From NCBI RefSeq assembly GCF_008831285.2, contig NC_045147.1:12713427-12777426 (forward strand): a DNA stretch of 64,000 nucleotides, in the 5' to 3' direction. The DNA is from Nymphaea colorata. Taxonomy: Eukaryota > Streptophyta > Magnoliopsida > Nymphaeales > Nymphaeaceae. The notes beneath the pieces were generated by a model. That model was not told the DNA's origin and did no database searches. It was given only the letters and a program-made list of their open reading frames with translations. The translations under genes and the position numbers were made by a program. Shown here one piece after another: positions 48,301-60,267 of the stretch (within the stretch, counting starts at the first letter, position 1; the number at the start of each line of letters is the position of its first letter).

Positions 48301-50650
48301 GCTAATTTACATTCTCAATCATGCTTTAAATCAAATAAATGAGGTCATTTCTTCGCCAAGTTATAGGATGTCAGGGTTGACTGTGTATAACTTAACCTGA
48401 AGCAGAAGTGCTCAGCATGAACTTCAGTCTTTGTAATTCAAAATTTCAAACTATGGGAGCTTAAGCTTCAGAAGCACTGATGCCCCTGACTGAACACCAG
48501 GCTGGATTCATCGGCGTTTGTCTTTCAATAAGGCACATAAAAAAGACCTTACATAAGATAAATGGATAATAAAAGGACAATAAGAGCTACCTGATTTTCT
48601 TACCTACCCTACCCAATGAGAGGACAAGAATTAACCTTTCTCTTTCCTTTTTTTTTTCTTTCCTAACTTTATAAAAAATGGTAGAAAGCTGCAAAGAGCA
48701 ACTGTTATACAAATAGGAAAGAGAATGTAGAGGTTAAAATAATGCAGGAAGTCAAGGACAAAAAGCATTCTCACCTTCCCAAAAAACAGTAGCTAGACAA
48801 TAATCTTGACAATAAGGACAACTCTAATAAGAACAAGAAAATAGACAAAATTGCTACTGTTATCACCAATACTGGTATAGTTATTAGCATTAATTTTTTT
48901 ACTGCTGTTCAAGCCAAGGCCACTTCTCATAATTATACAGCAGATAGAAATCCTGCTTCTCCAAACAATCTAAAAATTATACAAAAAATGGTAAATGTAT
49001 TTTAATAAGAAAATGAATATCAAGAAAGCTTGACAATAACTAAGCGACCCAACCTGAGCCTTCAGAAGAGAATTATATTTTACCACAAGCTCATTAAGCA
49101 ATAATTCAAGTTAAGATGCTTCTGGTTCAAGAACAGAATGATATATATGTCTCAATCAGACAAAAGAAAAATCAAAACAAAAGCACTCGATACCCAGTAA
49201 GACAAAATTAGAGCTCGATGGCACCCAACGAGTGCTACTGCTTCCAGATCAAGCCAGCACACACACAAGCATACAGCAAGAGCATCCAACCAACATGGGT
49301 TATGATCAACTAAAACTAAATCAAGTAAATTCAGCATCTTATCATCATTCCTATAACATACATTCTGATGCTAAACCTTGGACCAACTATGCTCTCTTTC
49401 CCCTTAAATCCTCTCAAAAGTCAAAAGACTTCCCCAGATTCCATTGTCACAGCTCCCCAGCTGGTGCTGCACCATCGACTCATCAACAAAAGCAAGTAGA
49501 TTCATCATACAATTGCATGAATATCTGTACAAATTAATTTTCCATTTTCTGAAGATGACACTAGTTAAAACCATTGAAACTGCATCATATTGACACCTCA
49601 GCATCTACTAAGCAGTGTGCGAACCATATTCTAGTTCAAGCAGCATCAAAATTTGTCCGGACAAGGTTCTCCCACATTGAAAATTCAAGTGAACAGATTA
49701 GCTTGAACATCCAAGGGTAAGTTTTCAGACATCCAAGCATAAATTACCAAAATTCTGCTAGAATCATAAGTTCTTAGTGATTACCAGACATGGCATAAAC
49801 AAGTTGCTATATTCTGGTATGTTACGAGGCTATCATACATGTTCCCTATTCAGTCATATATACATGCTCTATGCAGTCAAAGATTTTTCTTTTAATCTGC
49901 TACCAAAAACTTGTCCTCTCTAAGAAGAAGAGGACACCACTATCCCACACATAGTACGGTTAAACTGGACAATTAGGAGCCGCAATCTCTACATTCTCTG
50001 GAAATATTGATAAATTCAACAAATTTGCTCGCTGAAAATTATGACTCAAATCATTTCCCAACATTCCAGAGGACTGAAGTGGGAGAGCTGGAACATCATG
50101 AGCCAATATGAGCACCGCACATTTACACATATAATTTTCTGAAAAATAGAAAAAAAAATGGGAGATTGGGATTGTCATTGTAGCTCAAGTTCCCAATTTT
50201 ATCCCAACTTGACGGAATGTGGTTCTATTCTCAGACCACCAAAAAGTACTATTATCTAAAAGACTAGCAAGCGAAGAGATCTAACAATATCAATTACTAA
50301 ACTCAATGAGCAACGAAAACATCAAAATAAGGAAATTCCCAAGATATCCAAGTGAAAATGTATCATTAATTCTCACTAGAAATTGACGGAGTCATGGGGA
50401 AAGAGGAGGGCAAAGAGAAGATGCATAAACTAAGTGAGTGCTCAGAGACAGGTGCAAAGACAAATCATCAAGTTAAATAAATAGAGAAAGGCAAAAGAAA
50501 GAAAACGAGAGGAAATTGGCAACCGACCTTCTCAGAGATGGATTCATGGGCGACCTTGTAATCACGGTGGAGCACGTAGAAGCCGGCGGCGGAGGCTGTC
50601 GCTGCTCCGGCGAAAAAGGCGGCCAACCGAACCCTCAGAACGTAACCCAT
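39393..50650 (-). CDS. Small conserved plant protein, two exons split by an 11-kb intron
   Basis: I reconstruct 73 aa from two minus-strand exons. Exon 1 (50650-50528, 41 codons) encodes MGYVLRVRLAAFFAGAATAS, then a continued hydrophobic stretch and HRDYKVAHESISEK. Exon 2 (39491-39393, 32 codons plus stop) encodes a heptad-like charged segment (SLYESLDERISSLERLKEV). Residues 7-27 form one membrane helix near the N-terminus, as in small mitochondrial or ER proteins, and the tail could be a coiled coil. Donor is AAG|GTCGGT, acceptor TTGGTGCAG|GTG, phase 0. The joined protein resembles short uncharacterised plant proteins I remember, with helix and coil contiguous; function is unknown. The donor is weak at +3 to +5, so a cryptic or additional exon is possible. 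The intron is filled with transposon remains. Confidence 0.7.
39950..40315 (+). repeat. Possible LINE 3' end
   Basis: A T-rich block containing TTCTGTTTGGTTCAGCCGTT, ending in GAGCTTACCAAAAAAAAG, looks like a plant L1-type LINE 3' UTR with a short poly(A) tail. A related T-rich block with TTTCATTCAGCCATTGACTG occurs at 47160-47400. No ORF2 domain is present. Assignment is by texture only. Confidence 0.3.
40500..40680 (+). pseudogene. Fragment of a copia gag
   Basis: A translated plus-strand stretch near 40516-40575 reads MQQGDKSIWDYLGELTNI followed by a stop, like the UBN2 gag segment of Ty1/copia elements. Flanking frames are broken, and no LTR or other domains adjoin it. Confidence 0.45.
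40692..41718 (+). repeat. Possible 5' end and leader of a hAT-like element
   Basis: TATGTCACACCGGTACGCC at about 40694 resembles the TIR motif of the intronic element at 5591-6190 (TATGTCACAT with GGTACGGG). GTACCC and GGTACG words follow, then a GC-rich block with near-repeats of CGGCGACGGACGGCGGG at 40890-40940 and a T-rich leader running into the transposase-like frame at 41719. A matching right end was not found, so the boundary is inference. Confidence 0.3.
41719..42560 (+). pseudogene. BED zinc finger/DUF659 hAT transposase, broken
   Basis: Plus-strand frame starting MAA, with a stop at its fourth codon (41728-41730). It continues with a Ser/Thr-rich linker and WGYVEKKGK, then a BED-type finger (ECSFCRKEFCGTYTRVKAHL). 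A basic linker follows (QKKRKVG, near 42099-42119). A TAA at 42238-42240 interrupts the frame, which resumes as WKDLVTSLANSN. A TGA precedes the DUF659 start HGVSIVSDGWTDTQRHPLIN. The C-terminal hATC dimerisation region is not recognisable. Domains are seen directly; at least three stops make it a pseudogene. It lies inside the 11-kb intron, antisense to the host gene. Confidence 0.85.
43530..44170 (+). pseudogene. Fragment of copia reverse transcriptase with internal duplication
   Basis: Two related blocks at about 43531-43605 and 43712-43785 (CATTCAACC...ACATTGG.TAGAAAAAA) translate to text like HEAQKGHWVEKM, the start of a copia RT domain. At 44060-44160 the frame reads PPSDMDISKGKAFQLRKTLY, then GFKQDP, typical of the RT segment around LYGLKQSPR. 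Frames are broken throughout. Confidence 0.55.
44177..44364 (+). repeat. 5' LTR, 188 bp
   Basis: Starts TGTTGAATTAGAAAGC and ends GAGCTGTAACA, directly followed by the primer site. The first 45 or so bases recur at 46390 with few changes. Confidence 0.8.
45037..46330 (+). pseudogene. Copia RT/RNase H remnant
   Basis: Segments in shifting frames: RYKARLVAKGYMQTYGVDF at 45046, DVKNAF and DETVYMQQPQG near 45195-45260, SYISLIGKLLYVTMTKP near 45724, and RNase H text KRQGVVSRSSAESEYRAM at 46015-46070, then RPKHIEVD near 46205-46225. Several frameshifts and stops break the reading frame, so it is not functional. Confidence 0.8.
46390..46465 (+). repeat. 3' LTR fragment
   Basis: TGTTGAATTAGAAAGCTTTA and the following bases match the 5' LTR start at 44177. 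Similarity fades after the AGTTAGGGGTT repeat near 46441-46465. Confidence 0.7.
46466..50527. other. Remainder of the 11-kb intron
   Basis: AT-rich, without coding regions I can support. It includes a T-rich block (47160-47400) similar in texture to 39950-40260 and several simple A-rich tracts. The last 2 kb next to exon 1 (48500-50527) looks like ordinary non-repetitive intron sequence. Confidence 0.4.
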
Positions 50651-53600
50651 GCTCAACCCCCCGTATCTCACTCTCTCTCTCTCTTTCTGCCTCCCCGTCC
50701 CTCCCTCCCTCTGCGATGGAAATGGGAGGCCTTGAATGGATCGGATCTGTACTGGACTCGGGATAGCTAACGCTTGACGGTTCTGGATCCTCCAACGATT
50801 CGCATGTACGTAAGTGGGCTCGGGTCGAATCTGGATATTAGACAGTCTTACCTAATCGGATCAACTCGCCAGTCGAAATGATCCGGATCGAATTCCCGAT
50901 ACCTCTAGAAGCGGAATCTGATCTGACTGCACCTCGGACTCGATGGGAATATGTGCGTCTTTTTGCCACTTTTCAGTCAAATCAAATAAGTTTCCATATT
51001 CAGTTCTGGATTCAATGGTCGAAAAGTTTTTTCAGGTTTGGATTTATATACATTGTACAGGGCAGTTCGGCAGTAAGAATACGAATGAGTGTTACATAAA
51101 TCTACATTATAATTGGAGTCATAAAACATGTGAACAGATGTTATACCTGCAGATTTATAAAATATTGACACATTGTTCCTAATGTCAAGCGACTCCCTAA
51201 GATCCGGTTTTGATGTGGGCTTCAAAACAAAAGTTGCCCCAATCAGAAGCCATGTCTAAGAAGGACTAAACTGATGAAAGGAAAGAGGAATGAAACGTTC
51301 ATGACTTCCAGTACCACACTGTCCTTCTGGATTCATTTTTCAGACGGAGCTTTTCTGTTTCCGTTTATTGTAATTTGTAAACGAGATTAGGAAGCACAGA
51401 AATCCAAAATAAAATTTTCTCAACAACCCTATAATTGTTTGACGTTTGTTTCCTTTAAAAAAAATGTACCGAATCTTTTGCTTTCCGATGACCTTCCGGA
51501 GTTTAACGCAAGTTTGCGATGTCCAACTATTTTCAACAAAACAGTGTGTTGGTTCATTTCAGTTGAAAGTATATACAGATCTGGATATATCTGAATTGAT
51601 GTTCAATCGAATTGAACGCAAAAGTTCCATCAAACATGAAATCAGATCCGTAGGTTAAGATCAGGATACATAGCATCCAGGCACCAGGACCCTTGCAGGC
51701 TTTCATGACACAAACGATAACAGGGTCCAATATTTAAGTGCGTTTTTTCACATTGAGAACTGCAAAATTTAATGAAAACTTGGGGTTGAGCGTAGGTCGG
51801 ATTCTGCAAGTTTCCTAAAACATATCTCGCTGACCGATTAACAAAATCTTACAATCCAACATGATCTCCTCTTTTCAGGTCAAATACAAATTAACCGCTA
51901 CTGTCTTTGCTTGGGCCACCCCTGGTACGTTGAAGTCATGGCCACGTCAAGATGCTGGAAAGCTCCAACCAAGAGAACATTTCAGAGAGAAGGACGATCT
52001 CCTCTTTTTGGAAAGCAATCTTCCATACTTGGAGGACAATCTAGCTCCGTGTGGAATGCTGTGAAAATGTCTAACAGACCTCAAGATTGAAGGGACCACC
52101 TGTGGATGAGTGCACGCACGCTCATGGTTGTTTGCACTTTATACATAGCCTTCCAAGGCCAGTTATGCATTTAGGGGCGCATGCAACACCTTGGATTCAG
52201 TTTAGCCCTACGTTGCAACCTAGGAAATGCTACCACAGAATTGGAAACCCATCTTCTTTTTTAACTGCAGTTATGTTAGAGGAACATGGACAAGCATGAT
52301 GATGACATACTTGACATTTGACGGTTGAAGACGAGCATAGCAAGAGATCATGTTGTTCCTTGACAGCCTGATGATTCCAAGCAAGCACCTGAACCCACGG
52401 ACGCAGACAGTGAAAACATCCATGCGATGATTGGAAACTCATCACCGAAGGTTAAGTCCAAGTTACCGTTCCACCATGGTGGTTCCTTGGCTTCCAGATG
52501 ATGGTTAGTTTCTTGTCCGGAGACTCACTCTTATCTTAAAATACATAGCTTTTTGGCAATAAAGGACGAGGCCCATCCCATGCAGAGATTTACCTGAAGA
52601 AAACGGCCACCAAAGAAAGTGAAACGAGGAAAATTGTGAAATCCTGCTATGGTTAAATTTGGGATATTTGGACCGAATGGAAATTGTCGAAACTGAAATA
52701 AACAGAGAAAAAAGTTCCAGCAGTCCAATTTTCTCCCCTCTTCAGCAAATCATTTCGCCAGTTCATACCTCATTCCTCACGTTTAAAAGAGATGTCGCAT
52801 TAATAATTGTGTTCTACGAAGTTACGTAACTATTTATTACCTGACAACTCGGAAACAAATCAGACGTGTCGTCACAGCGACATATGTTGATGAAGCAATT
52901 AGCATAACATGGCCAACTGATATGAATATTTAGAATTGCAATCGTCCAATTAACCAGCAAAAGAATTCAGTCATGAACTATAATACCATCTGACGACTAT
53001 TAGAACTAGTTTTTGTTGTGTAAGAAAGCAACACGGAAGGATCCATTCAGTACCCGTGTTGTATATGCAGTATCAAGCAAACATCAACAAAGAATACAAT
53101 CACATTGTTTGTCCAGCTGAACAAGGTTAGCCAATCGTGTACTTGACAAGTCTCCGTTATCGCCTCATCAAAAGATGCCCGAAAAATGTTGAAAAGAAAA
53201 CTTTACACATTTTGTGTGATACAAGTGCAGCTGATGAATCAACAAAGATGAAGCCCAAAGTTACTTGACTATCACCAGGACTGGGTAACTGCCGCATCAC
53301 TAGGGCCAAAGTAAAGACCAGAAAAACTTGAACATAAAAGACTTGTTACATCAGATAGCTCCAACGGAGCTACAGGTGTAAGTGGACAGGTCGAGATCAT
53401 CTCTATATGGAAACATTCATTTGCGATGTTATCCATAGAAAAGCATTCATTCGCAATGTTACATATTGATGGTGCTAAAGCTGGCTTCTCTATACTTGAG
53501 GGAGAGATAACTGCAGGGAACAACAGGTTAACCAACACAGGCAGGTCTCCCACCCTCAAGATTGTTTTCTCCATCATCAGGAAAACAAACAAATAAATAA

Positions 53601-53839
53601 ACCAAAGTGTTTGAACATAAAAAGTCACCATTAGCATAATATTTTTCAGCAGCGAAACATCTTACTCAACCGTATACTTCCAGATGTTAATATATCTGGC
53701 TGGGAAAGGTTAGTCATAAAGGAGAGAAGCTCCTGTTTCTTTAAGTGTCATAAATGTACTGGGTATACAGCTGCAGTAAAAAATTCTTGCACACAAATTT
53801 TAGAGTGTAAAAGAAATTAAGAACCTCATTTTTAAGAAT
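50651..53839. other. Intergenic region between two minus-strand genes
   Basis: 50651-50720 is rich in CT/GA repeats and G+C, consistent with promoter and leader of the small gene transcribed leftward from 50650. The rest is AT-rich. 53200-53839 probably includes the 3' UTR of the hnRNP-Q-like gene; it has a small repeat in which GCATTCATT..GCAATGTTA and a similar block occur at about 53403-53428 and 53440-53465. No further gene is seen. Confidence 0.4.
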
Positions 53840-56800
53840 TTAATATGGTCTGTACCTGTGGCTGCGACTGCTATCACTTCCACTGCCATGCCGCTCATCT
53901 GAGCGATTGTTCCTGCTGTTACGTTTAACAGGAGGTGGACCAATTGATGCACCAGGTGGTTGTCTGCACATTCAAATGGCATAAGATGATGAAAGTAATG
54001 GATGTCATTTTGGACCAAAATCTTCATGAATAAAACAAAATAAAATAAAGTGCACTAATATGCTTAGAATTTTAGATTTCATTCCCCATGTTAATATCAT
54101 ATGTATATGCTTACAAAAGATTAGAACAAACTCATGATCAAACTAAAGCAGCCTTCACAACTTACAATACATATCCAAGACGACCATCTGGAAGCACCAT
54201 TGGGACCATCGCCATTCCTGATGGGGTAGGGCCTCTACCATATATGAGAGGCTGATGATGGAAATGAGATTTTCACATAAGCAACATACATAAATGTTGC
54301 AAAAATAGGTAAAGGGAAAAAAAAGAAAAGTAAAATAACAAAAAAATTCAACTGGTTTTAGAGGATTAATATTCCATTAAACCTATCAATGAGGATAAAA
54401 AATAGAAGATCATGATAGAGAGAAGAGTTTCACTAAGCACCAAGGTACACCCACAACCAACCTGTCCATATCCTCCTGAACCAAACCCAGAACCAAAAGC
54501 ACCATATGGATCACCAATGAAACCATAACCACCATGCGAAGGATAGTGGGGGAGATAGCCACCAGGAGGAAATGAAGCTGTATCAGATTTTCTGTCATTT
54601 TGAGGTTTGGCCAGAGAAGCCTCAAAAATTTGGCCTGGACTTCAATTAATCAAAATTAAGTTAAGATCAACTGTATGCAGAAACTTCTTGACCAACATAA
54701 CAGAAGATAACCTGATATTACCTTCAAACTCATATTTTTCTGTCTCATTCACTGCTTTCAATGCACTCGATCTTTCTGCAAAATGTATAAATGCATGGTC
54801 CCTCTTTGTCTGACCAGGCTTAGCTGGTGGCAGGACAACTCTAGTGATCTCACCATGATGCTCAAATAGTTCTTTCAGCTTTTCTTGGGTGATACCATCT
54901 GGCAAGTTTTTAACATAAACAGTTTTCACCTGGAAATATTGGCCATAACCACGTAGAAACCTCCAGTTACTTGTTTAGAGCACAAATAAAACCAGACCCG
55001 ACATTTTTAAAACCATTAGACTCTGAAAGGAGGCAAAAAAATAGCTTGAAACAGCCAAATATAACAAGACAAAAGCAGAAGCGGAAAAAAAGAACGATGA
55101 CTACAAACAGAAACAATCGTAGGCATCAAAGCTAGTCCATATATGTAAAGGATAGACACCCCAAAGTTGATCATCAACATTATCCTAACTGTTTAGCATG
55201 ACCAATGAAAGCTGGAAATAATGAATACATATTTTACAGTTCATGTGGTGGTTCAATGGCTGGAAAATCAAAGCTTCCACAGACATGAGTTCCAGACGGT
55301 TACATGGATAGCAGATGTACGCATTAGCAATCATTCTGGTGCCTATAGTAGGTAGTCTAACAGCAAGCATTATAAGGGTGTCAAAATGGAGTATTAATGT
55401 GATAGGTTACAGAAATTAATAAATTAAGGATGAATTTCTACATGCACGAATTATGATTGTTATCCAAGCATTTGGGGTTTGTGCACACTCCCATTTACAA
55501 GTCATCATTTGCACTAGAACATGATGCCAAATGAGCACATGGATATTTGCATTCTTTCAGTAACTTACAGCTAGTTGGGAAGGGCAGATACTTTTGATAC
55601 CAAGAGACTGCCTTTTCTACCAAGTGCTATAATATAATTCAGGTATTTGCCACCTGCCCAATAGAATAGTCATGAGGATAGATGTCTCTTCCTTACCGTT
55701 GAAGATAACTTTATGGATGCCAATTCCACGTAATAAATTTACTTCAGGTGCACCATACCCTATCCTTGTATACTTGTTCCTCATATGAAAACCTGCGTAC
55801 TGCGTGGGACATGGCTTGGACACAGTAGACTTGTATTTTGCGCTATTTTTAATATATTTTGGTACTTCTGTTAGGTAATCCACATTTTATAAATATAAAT
55901 AAATATAATAAATATATGTGCTTGCTATATGTATCATATAGCCATGCAAGTTTTCTGGATATGCTTTGCTCCAGCTTCCGCACCTATAGACGAACCCATG
56001 TGACATAATAATCATAGGAATTGAGTTAAGCTGCAACTACCAGGATTGTTTGTTTTGAATTTCTGCAAATGAATCTAGTTGATCCAATAGATTTCAGTCC
56101 CTTTCCTGTTCACTATATTTCCTCCATCTAGGAAATACATAAATTCACACACACACACACCATATATATATATATACGGATGCAGGAAGGAGAGTGGAAA
56201 CATCGGCCATTTCTAGTCGTCTAAAGTGGCCACATACTACCACTACCGGTTCGTGTCCCTGGTACCAGGACTCATACCAAAACAAATAATACAGTACTGA
56301 GAAGAAAGGTAAAACACACAGCCACACACTTTCACATAGCTTACCTGAGCAGCAGCAGCAGAGTCAGTTGCATTCCTAGAGTCTGCCCAACTTACAGTTG
56401 GAGTATTGCCATCTAGTTTGAAATTTGAAGATGACATATTTTCTCTAGCATAATCAGCACACACATGATTATAATATTCAACAAATGCAAACCCACGATT
56501 ACGGTTTGAGTTCAGCGGGTCCTACAATTATTAAGTGAAAAGAATTAAGGAAACAAGTAGATGAAGACTATATAAGGGAAATGAAGCACATGGATTAAAT
56601 GCCTTCTCTACGGTTCTGCACCTTTAACAGTTCAATATTTTCAACCCCAGGGCCATGCCCCTCAACAACTTGTCCCAGATCTTCCTCTGTCCAACTCTTT
56701 GGAATATTACCAATAAAAAGCTTGTATTTAGTTTGTGATATGGAACACCTTAACTTCCTTCCCTGTGATGTCAAGCAACAAAATCAACAGACTCATCAAA

Positions 56801-57457
56801 ATAAGCCAGCAAAAGAGATTGCTAAGCACTAAGCAGTGAAACCTGCTTCACCTTCACAAGTTCTTTCTCATGAAACTCTTCAATAGCCTTTTGAGCTAAG
56901 TCTCTTGTTCGGAAAGTGACAAATGCATAACCTTTGTGATCCCCAGATGCCTTATCTTTGACCATCCTGATCTGTTAGAGATCATAAGACAAATGAAATA
57001 GAAAAAAAAAAAAAAGAAAGTCATGAGCGTTTCTCAAAAGAAGCCATTAAAGAAACCAGAATTGAAATAAAAAAACAACCTCAACAACTTCACCAATACG
57101 TTCACAATGTTCCCCCAGCTGAGCTTCTGTAAAATCTCGGGGCAACCCCCCAATAAACACTTCACAACCATGAGGTGGGAGTGCCAAGAGCTCAGCATGC
57201 TTCTGCCTCTTTATCTCATCTTCCTTAATCTCCAATTCTTTTCTCGGGCTAGAGCTTACATCAGTGCCCTCATTAGCCTCTCTGATGTCTGCTTCACTGT
57301 AAGCTTCTGTTTCATTGATTTCATCTAAAGGCTCCACGGGACCAAATTCTTCAGCCTCAACCTCATCATCATCAATGTCTTCAACTTCATTGTCACCTTC
57401 AATATCTACATGTTCTGCCAGCTCCTCACCCATGTTGATGCCTCCAGCCCTCACCAT
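53840..57457 (-). CDS. hnRNP-Q/SYNCRIP-like RNA-binding protein with three RRMs (LIF2-like)
   Basis: Nuclear RNA-binding protein; the Arabidopsis relative LIF2 binds the Polycomb-linked protein LHP1 and affects flowering and defence genes. Eight minus-strand exons fit GT-AG and protein continuity: 57457-57080, 56971-56852, 56762-56622, 56521-56345, 54929-54722, 54634-54462, 54251-54166, 53963-53840, giving 468 aa. An acidic N-terminus (about residues 13-50) precedes RRM1 (from Cys98, CEVFIGGLP), RRM2 (about 178-265, LFIGNIPKSW with GFAFVEYYN) and RRM3 (about 275-345, VYVKNLPDG with HAFIHFAE). The C-terminus is Gly/Tyr/Pro-rich and ends RYRPY, as in plant homologues. Intron 4 is 1.4 kb, interrupting before RRM3. 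A spliced leader exon near 61000 is likely, and may add 13 in-frame residues. The family is firm; orthology to LIF2 is inference. Confidence 0.93.
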
Positions 57458-57552
57458 GGTACTAAAAATTTAATAACTGTAGAAACTACCACCATGAGTT
57501 TCACAAACATTCACAAATTGGGAAAAATATAATAAAGGCCAAAAGTGAAGAA

Positions 57553-58284
57553 ACTCCAAAAAACATTTGCAGAATAAGAAGAACTAGCAGTTGGATGCAC
57601 CCACTAGAATGGTCAGCTACTAATCGATATAACAATGTGATCAATAAGACAAAATCCCTATCTATCTCCATTTCTGGATAAGCTGGATACATCAGGAACC
57701 TATGCTTAAGGGGCTTGTGGAATCTGAGGCAACCGCTTATCTAGAAAACCATGAAAATTGGGATCTTGTCTACCATGCCATATTTCAATCTCTAAACATG
57801 TTCTGATTATCTGTTTTCACATGAGTGCACCCAAACGAACATATACTCATCCAGAAAAGCGAAAACATGTAGAATACCACTATTCTGAACAATGCAATAC
57901 CTGGATTCCTGTTTTCCCAGTATGTGGACACAGAGAAAGAATGTGCAAAGGATGTTCTTATTCATCTGAAAAGGCAAGATAAGAAACAAGACTCAAGGTG
58001 TGTGTTCCTAATTTGTCCGGAAAAGGCAAAGATAAAATGTGAACTTGCAATGAGCCTAAAAATGCAACCTCCAAAAAATTCCAGTTTTGAGGACTAAAAG
58101 GCAGAAAGCTAACCGAAAGAATACAACAACCTCTAACCTGGGACAGAAAAGGTTCAACTATGTTTCATTGTTCAAGGACTTGAAACAATAAATTTGTCAC
58201 CTTACTTGAGAAATATAAACGGGGAAGTGAAAAGAAAAAACGGAAGTGATGGAAATAATGAGGAATGGAGAGACAAAGATTCCA
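57553..58284 (-). repeat. Intron-segment duplication, copy 1 (3' of the UGT gene)
   Basis: This stretch matches 60268-60955 in the same orientation and order: for example GGATGCACCC.CTAGAATGG against GGACGCATTCAGTAGAATGG, the shared TATCTCCATTTCTGGATAAG, CATGTTCTGATT, and CACCTTACTTGAGAAA. Similarity is high but with many indels, so the duplication is not recent. Confidence 0.85.
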
Positions 58285-58658
58285 TGTACAAAGAAAACAG
58301 TTGATCTGCTCAAGGTTCAATATTATATGTTTCAAACAAATATGACAGGTTCAATAATGCTCAAGTCCCGCATAATCCAGCACTGCAGCTCTCTCTCTCT
58401 CTCTTTTCAAGTGAGTTGAAGAAAACTTGAACGAGGACCTAACCCAGCATACACATCTTTGGCTCCAGCTTTACAATTTACCAATCTTCTTGTAGATAAA
58501 CATAAACACCAAAAGAGACATTGGCAGATTTCCTGCTCTAAGGAATCACAGGCATTACACATCTATTAATAAGTATTTTTATCTTTAAAACATCTATAGA
58601 TCCTTAAATAATATAGTCATTTTTTATGTCTACAAGAATCTACATATGAGAAAAGCCA

Positions 58659-60089
58659 TCAATCCTTTTGAGTTGCCGAACTGGACTTTTTAGAAGAATG
58701 AAGTATGTGTAACTCCTCCATAAACATGTTGAAGTCCTTGAATGAGCTGCCCCCTTCTTGACCAGCACCTAAGGCCAACTTTTGCACCTCCTCAGCACGA
58801 GCCCTCTCATGACCACCGTGGATCACCTTCACCAAGGCTAGAGCTACCTCCTCTCTTTTTGGCACACCACCCCCATGCTCTGCCACCCTCACTGCTACCC
58901 CTAGCTCATCCACAAGTAGTCGTGTTGTCAAGAACTGGTCAGCGCCCCTTGGACATGCCAATAGTGGCACGCCAGCTACCAGACCCTCCATGGTGGAGTT
59001 CCACCCACAATGGGTAAAGAATGCACCCACTGACCGGTGCTTCAAGATCAGAACTTGTGGGGCCCAACCCTTGACCAGCAAGCCTCGATCCTGGACACGA
59101 CTCTCTAATGCAGCCAGCCTTGGCCAGGATTGGGCATTCCTGATGCACCAAAGAAAGTTAACACCACTTGCCTCAAGCCCAGCTCCTAGCTCATCAACTT
59201 CATGGTCAGATAAGACTGCTTGGCTCCCAAAACAGACATAGACCACTGAATGGTCCGACTTTGAGTCTAACCACTCAACAATTCTAGCTGCTGGTATTGA
59301 GCTGCTCCCACCTCGCTCTACTACTGCCCGATCATTGTCCATTGGCGGAAGGATGGGCCCCACAGCCCAAACCTTGCCGAACTGCCTGAGATGGTTCAAG
59401 TATATCCCTTCTAGGGCTTCAAATGAGTTAAAGACACTACCCCAACTACAGATGTTTGCTAGAAATGAATCGCGGACAAACTCGGACCCTGGATCAGACT
59501 TTCTGTACCTTCGATAATTGGCAAGGAGATGGTACCATGGCAAGGTAGGGCAGTTAGGCACATCGGTAAGTTGGATCAAGTACTCGTCATCATCAGCATG
59601 TTCTAGCGGCCGCTGTGGCAAATTAATCCAAAGAGAGTTGAAGATTGATAGAGTGAATGCACCAGACGGAAAGAAGGCAATCCGGGGTATGCCAAGGCGC
59701 CTACTAAGGTGGTAGGTCCAACCAAGGAAGAAGTCAGAAACCATGCAAATTGGCGGCGTGGGTTGGGCTTGGAACCACTCAGCAATTGGATCCGAGAGAG
59801 TGAGCAATGCTTGCATCTGGTTTCTGGATCTTGGCACTGAAGGGTGGCGACGAAGGTCTGGAGGAGCATTTGGGTCGAGGACCAAGGGCTCGATGGGGAG
59901 GTTTTGAGAGAGGAGTGGGTCAAGGAGCGGCCGGCTAGTGGAGGTGGTGACAATGGTGATGGAGAGGCCGCGAACAGCCAGAAGGTGAGCAAAGTCGAGG
60001 AGGGGGATCAAATGGCCTTGGTCCGGATAAGGAAAAACCAGAATGTGTGGGCGGTCCACGCGGGTCGCCATCAAAGAAGGCAGGTGCAA
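58659..60089 (-). CDS. UDP-glycosyltransferase, family 1, UGT89-like
   Basis: Cytosolic enzyme that transfers a sugar, usually glucose from UDP-glucose, to small molecules such as flavonoids or benzoates. 476 aa from the first ATG (60089), or 470 aa from the ATG at 60071 (MATRVDRPHILVFPYPDQGH), which I prefer because it abuts the conserved first strand. In 476-aa numbering the catalytic His is 26 (DQGHLIP) and the partner Asp is 119 (MVSDFF). The 44-residue PSPG box runs from Trp342 to Gln385, with HCGWNS at 360-365; the final Gln is typical of glucose donors. The frame is intact and intronless. The LVKGWAPQVLIL motif and overall look suggest group B (UGT89A/B). The acceptor cannot be predicted. 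It sits inside the predicted leader intron of the neighbouring RNA-binding protein gene, same strand. Confidence 0.94.
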   Translation of the reverse strand: MHLPSLMATRVDRPHILVFPYPDQGHLIPLLDFAHLLAVRGLSITIVTTSTSRPLLDPLLSQNLPIEPLVLDPNAPPDLRRHPSVPRSRNQMQALLTLSDPIAEWFQAQPTPPICMVSDFFLGWTYHLSRRLGIPRIAFFPSGAFTLSIFNSLWINLPQRPLEHADDDEYLIQLTDVPNCPTLPWYHLLANYRRYRKSDPGSEFVRDSFLANICSWGSVFNSFEALEGIYLNHLRQFGKVWAVGPILPPMDNDRAVVERGGSSSIPAARIVEWLDSKSDHSVVYVCFGSQAVLSDHEVDELGAGLEASGVNFLWCIRNAQSWPRLAALESRVQDRGLLVKGWAPQVLILKHRSVGAFFTHCGWNSTMEGLVAGVPLLACPRGADQFLTTRLLVDELGVAVRVAEHGGGVPKREEVALALVKVIHGGHERARAEEVQKLALGAGQEGGSSFKDFNMFMEELHILHSSKKSSSATQKD

Positions 60090-60267
60090 TTGACTTGGAT
60101 ATAAAACCCTTGGTAGTTTAATCTGAGTAGAAATTGGGCTCTGCCAGTGTCGAATCCGATGAATGCCGATGTGATGATTCCTGGAGAAGAGAGACGGATG
60201 CTGTAAGAAAGATGGAGACTGAGAGAGGTGAAGCGAAGGGCTTCTTCTTGATTTTTATTTTTATTTT

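Noticed and set aside
49232..49537. 101-codon plus-strand frame in the 11-kb intron
   Set aside because: No domain and no splice context; likely chance.
53272..53637. 121-codon minus-strand frame downstream of the RNA-binding protein gene
   Set aside because: Contains a small internal repeat and no domain. It lies in the likely 3' UTR; an alternative terminal exon cannot be excluded.
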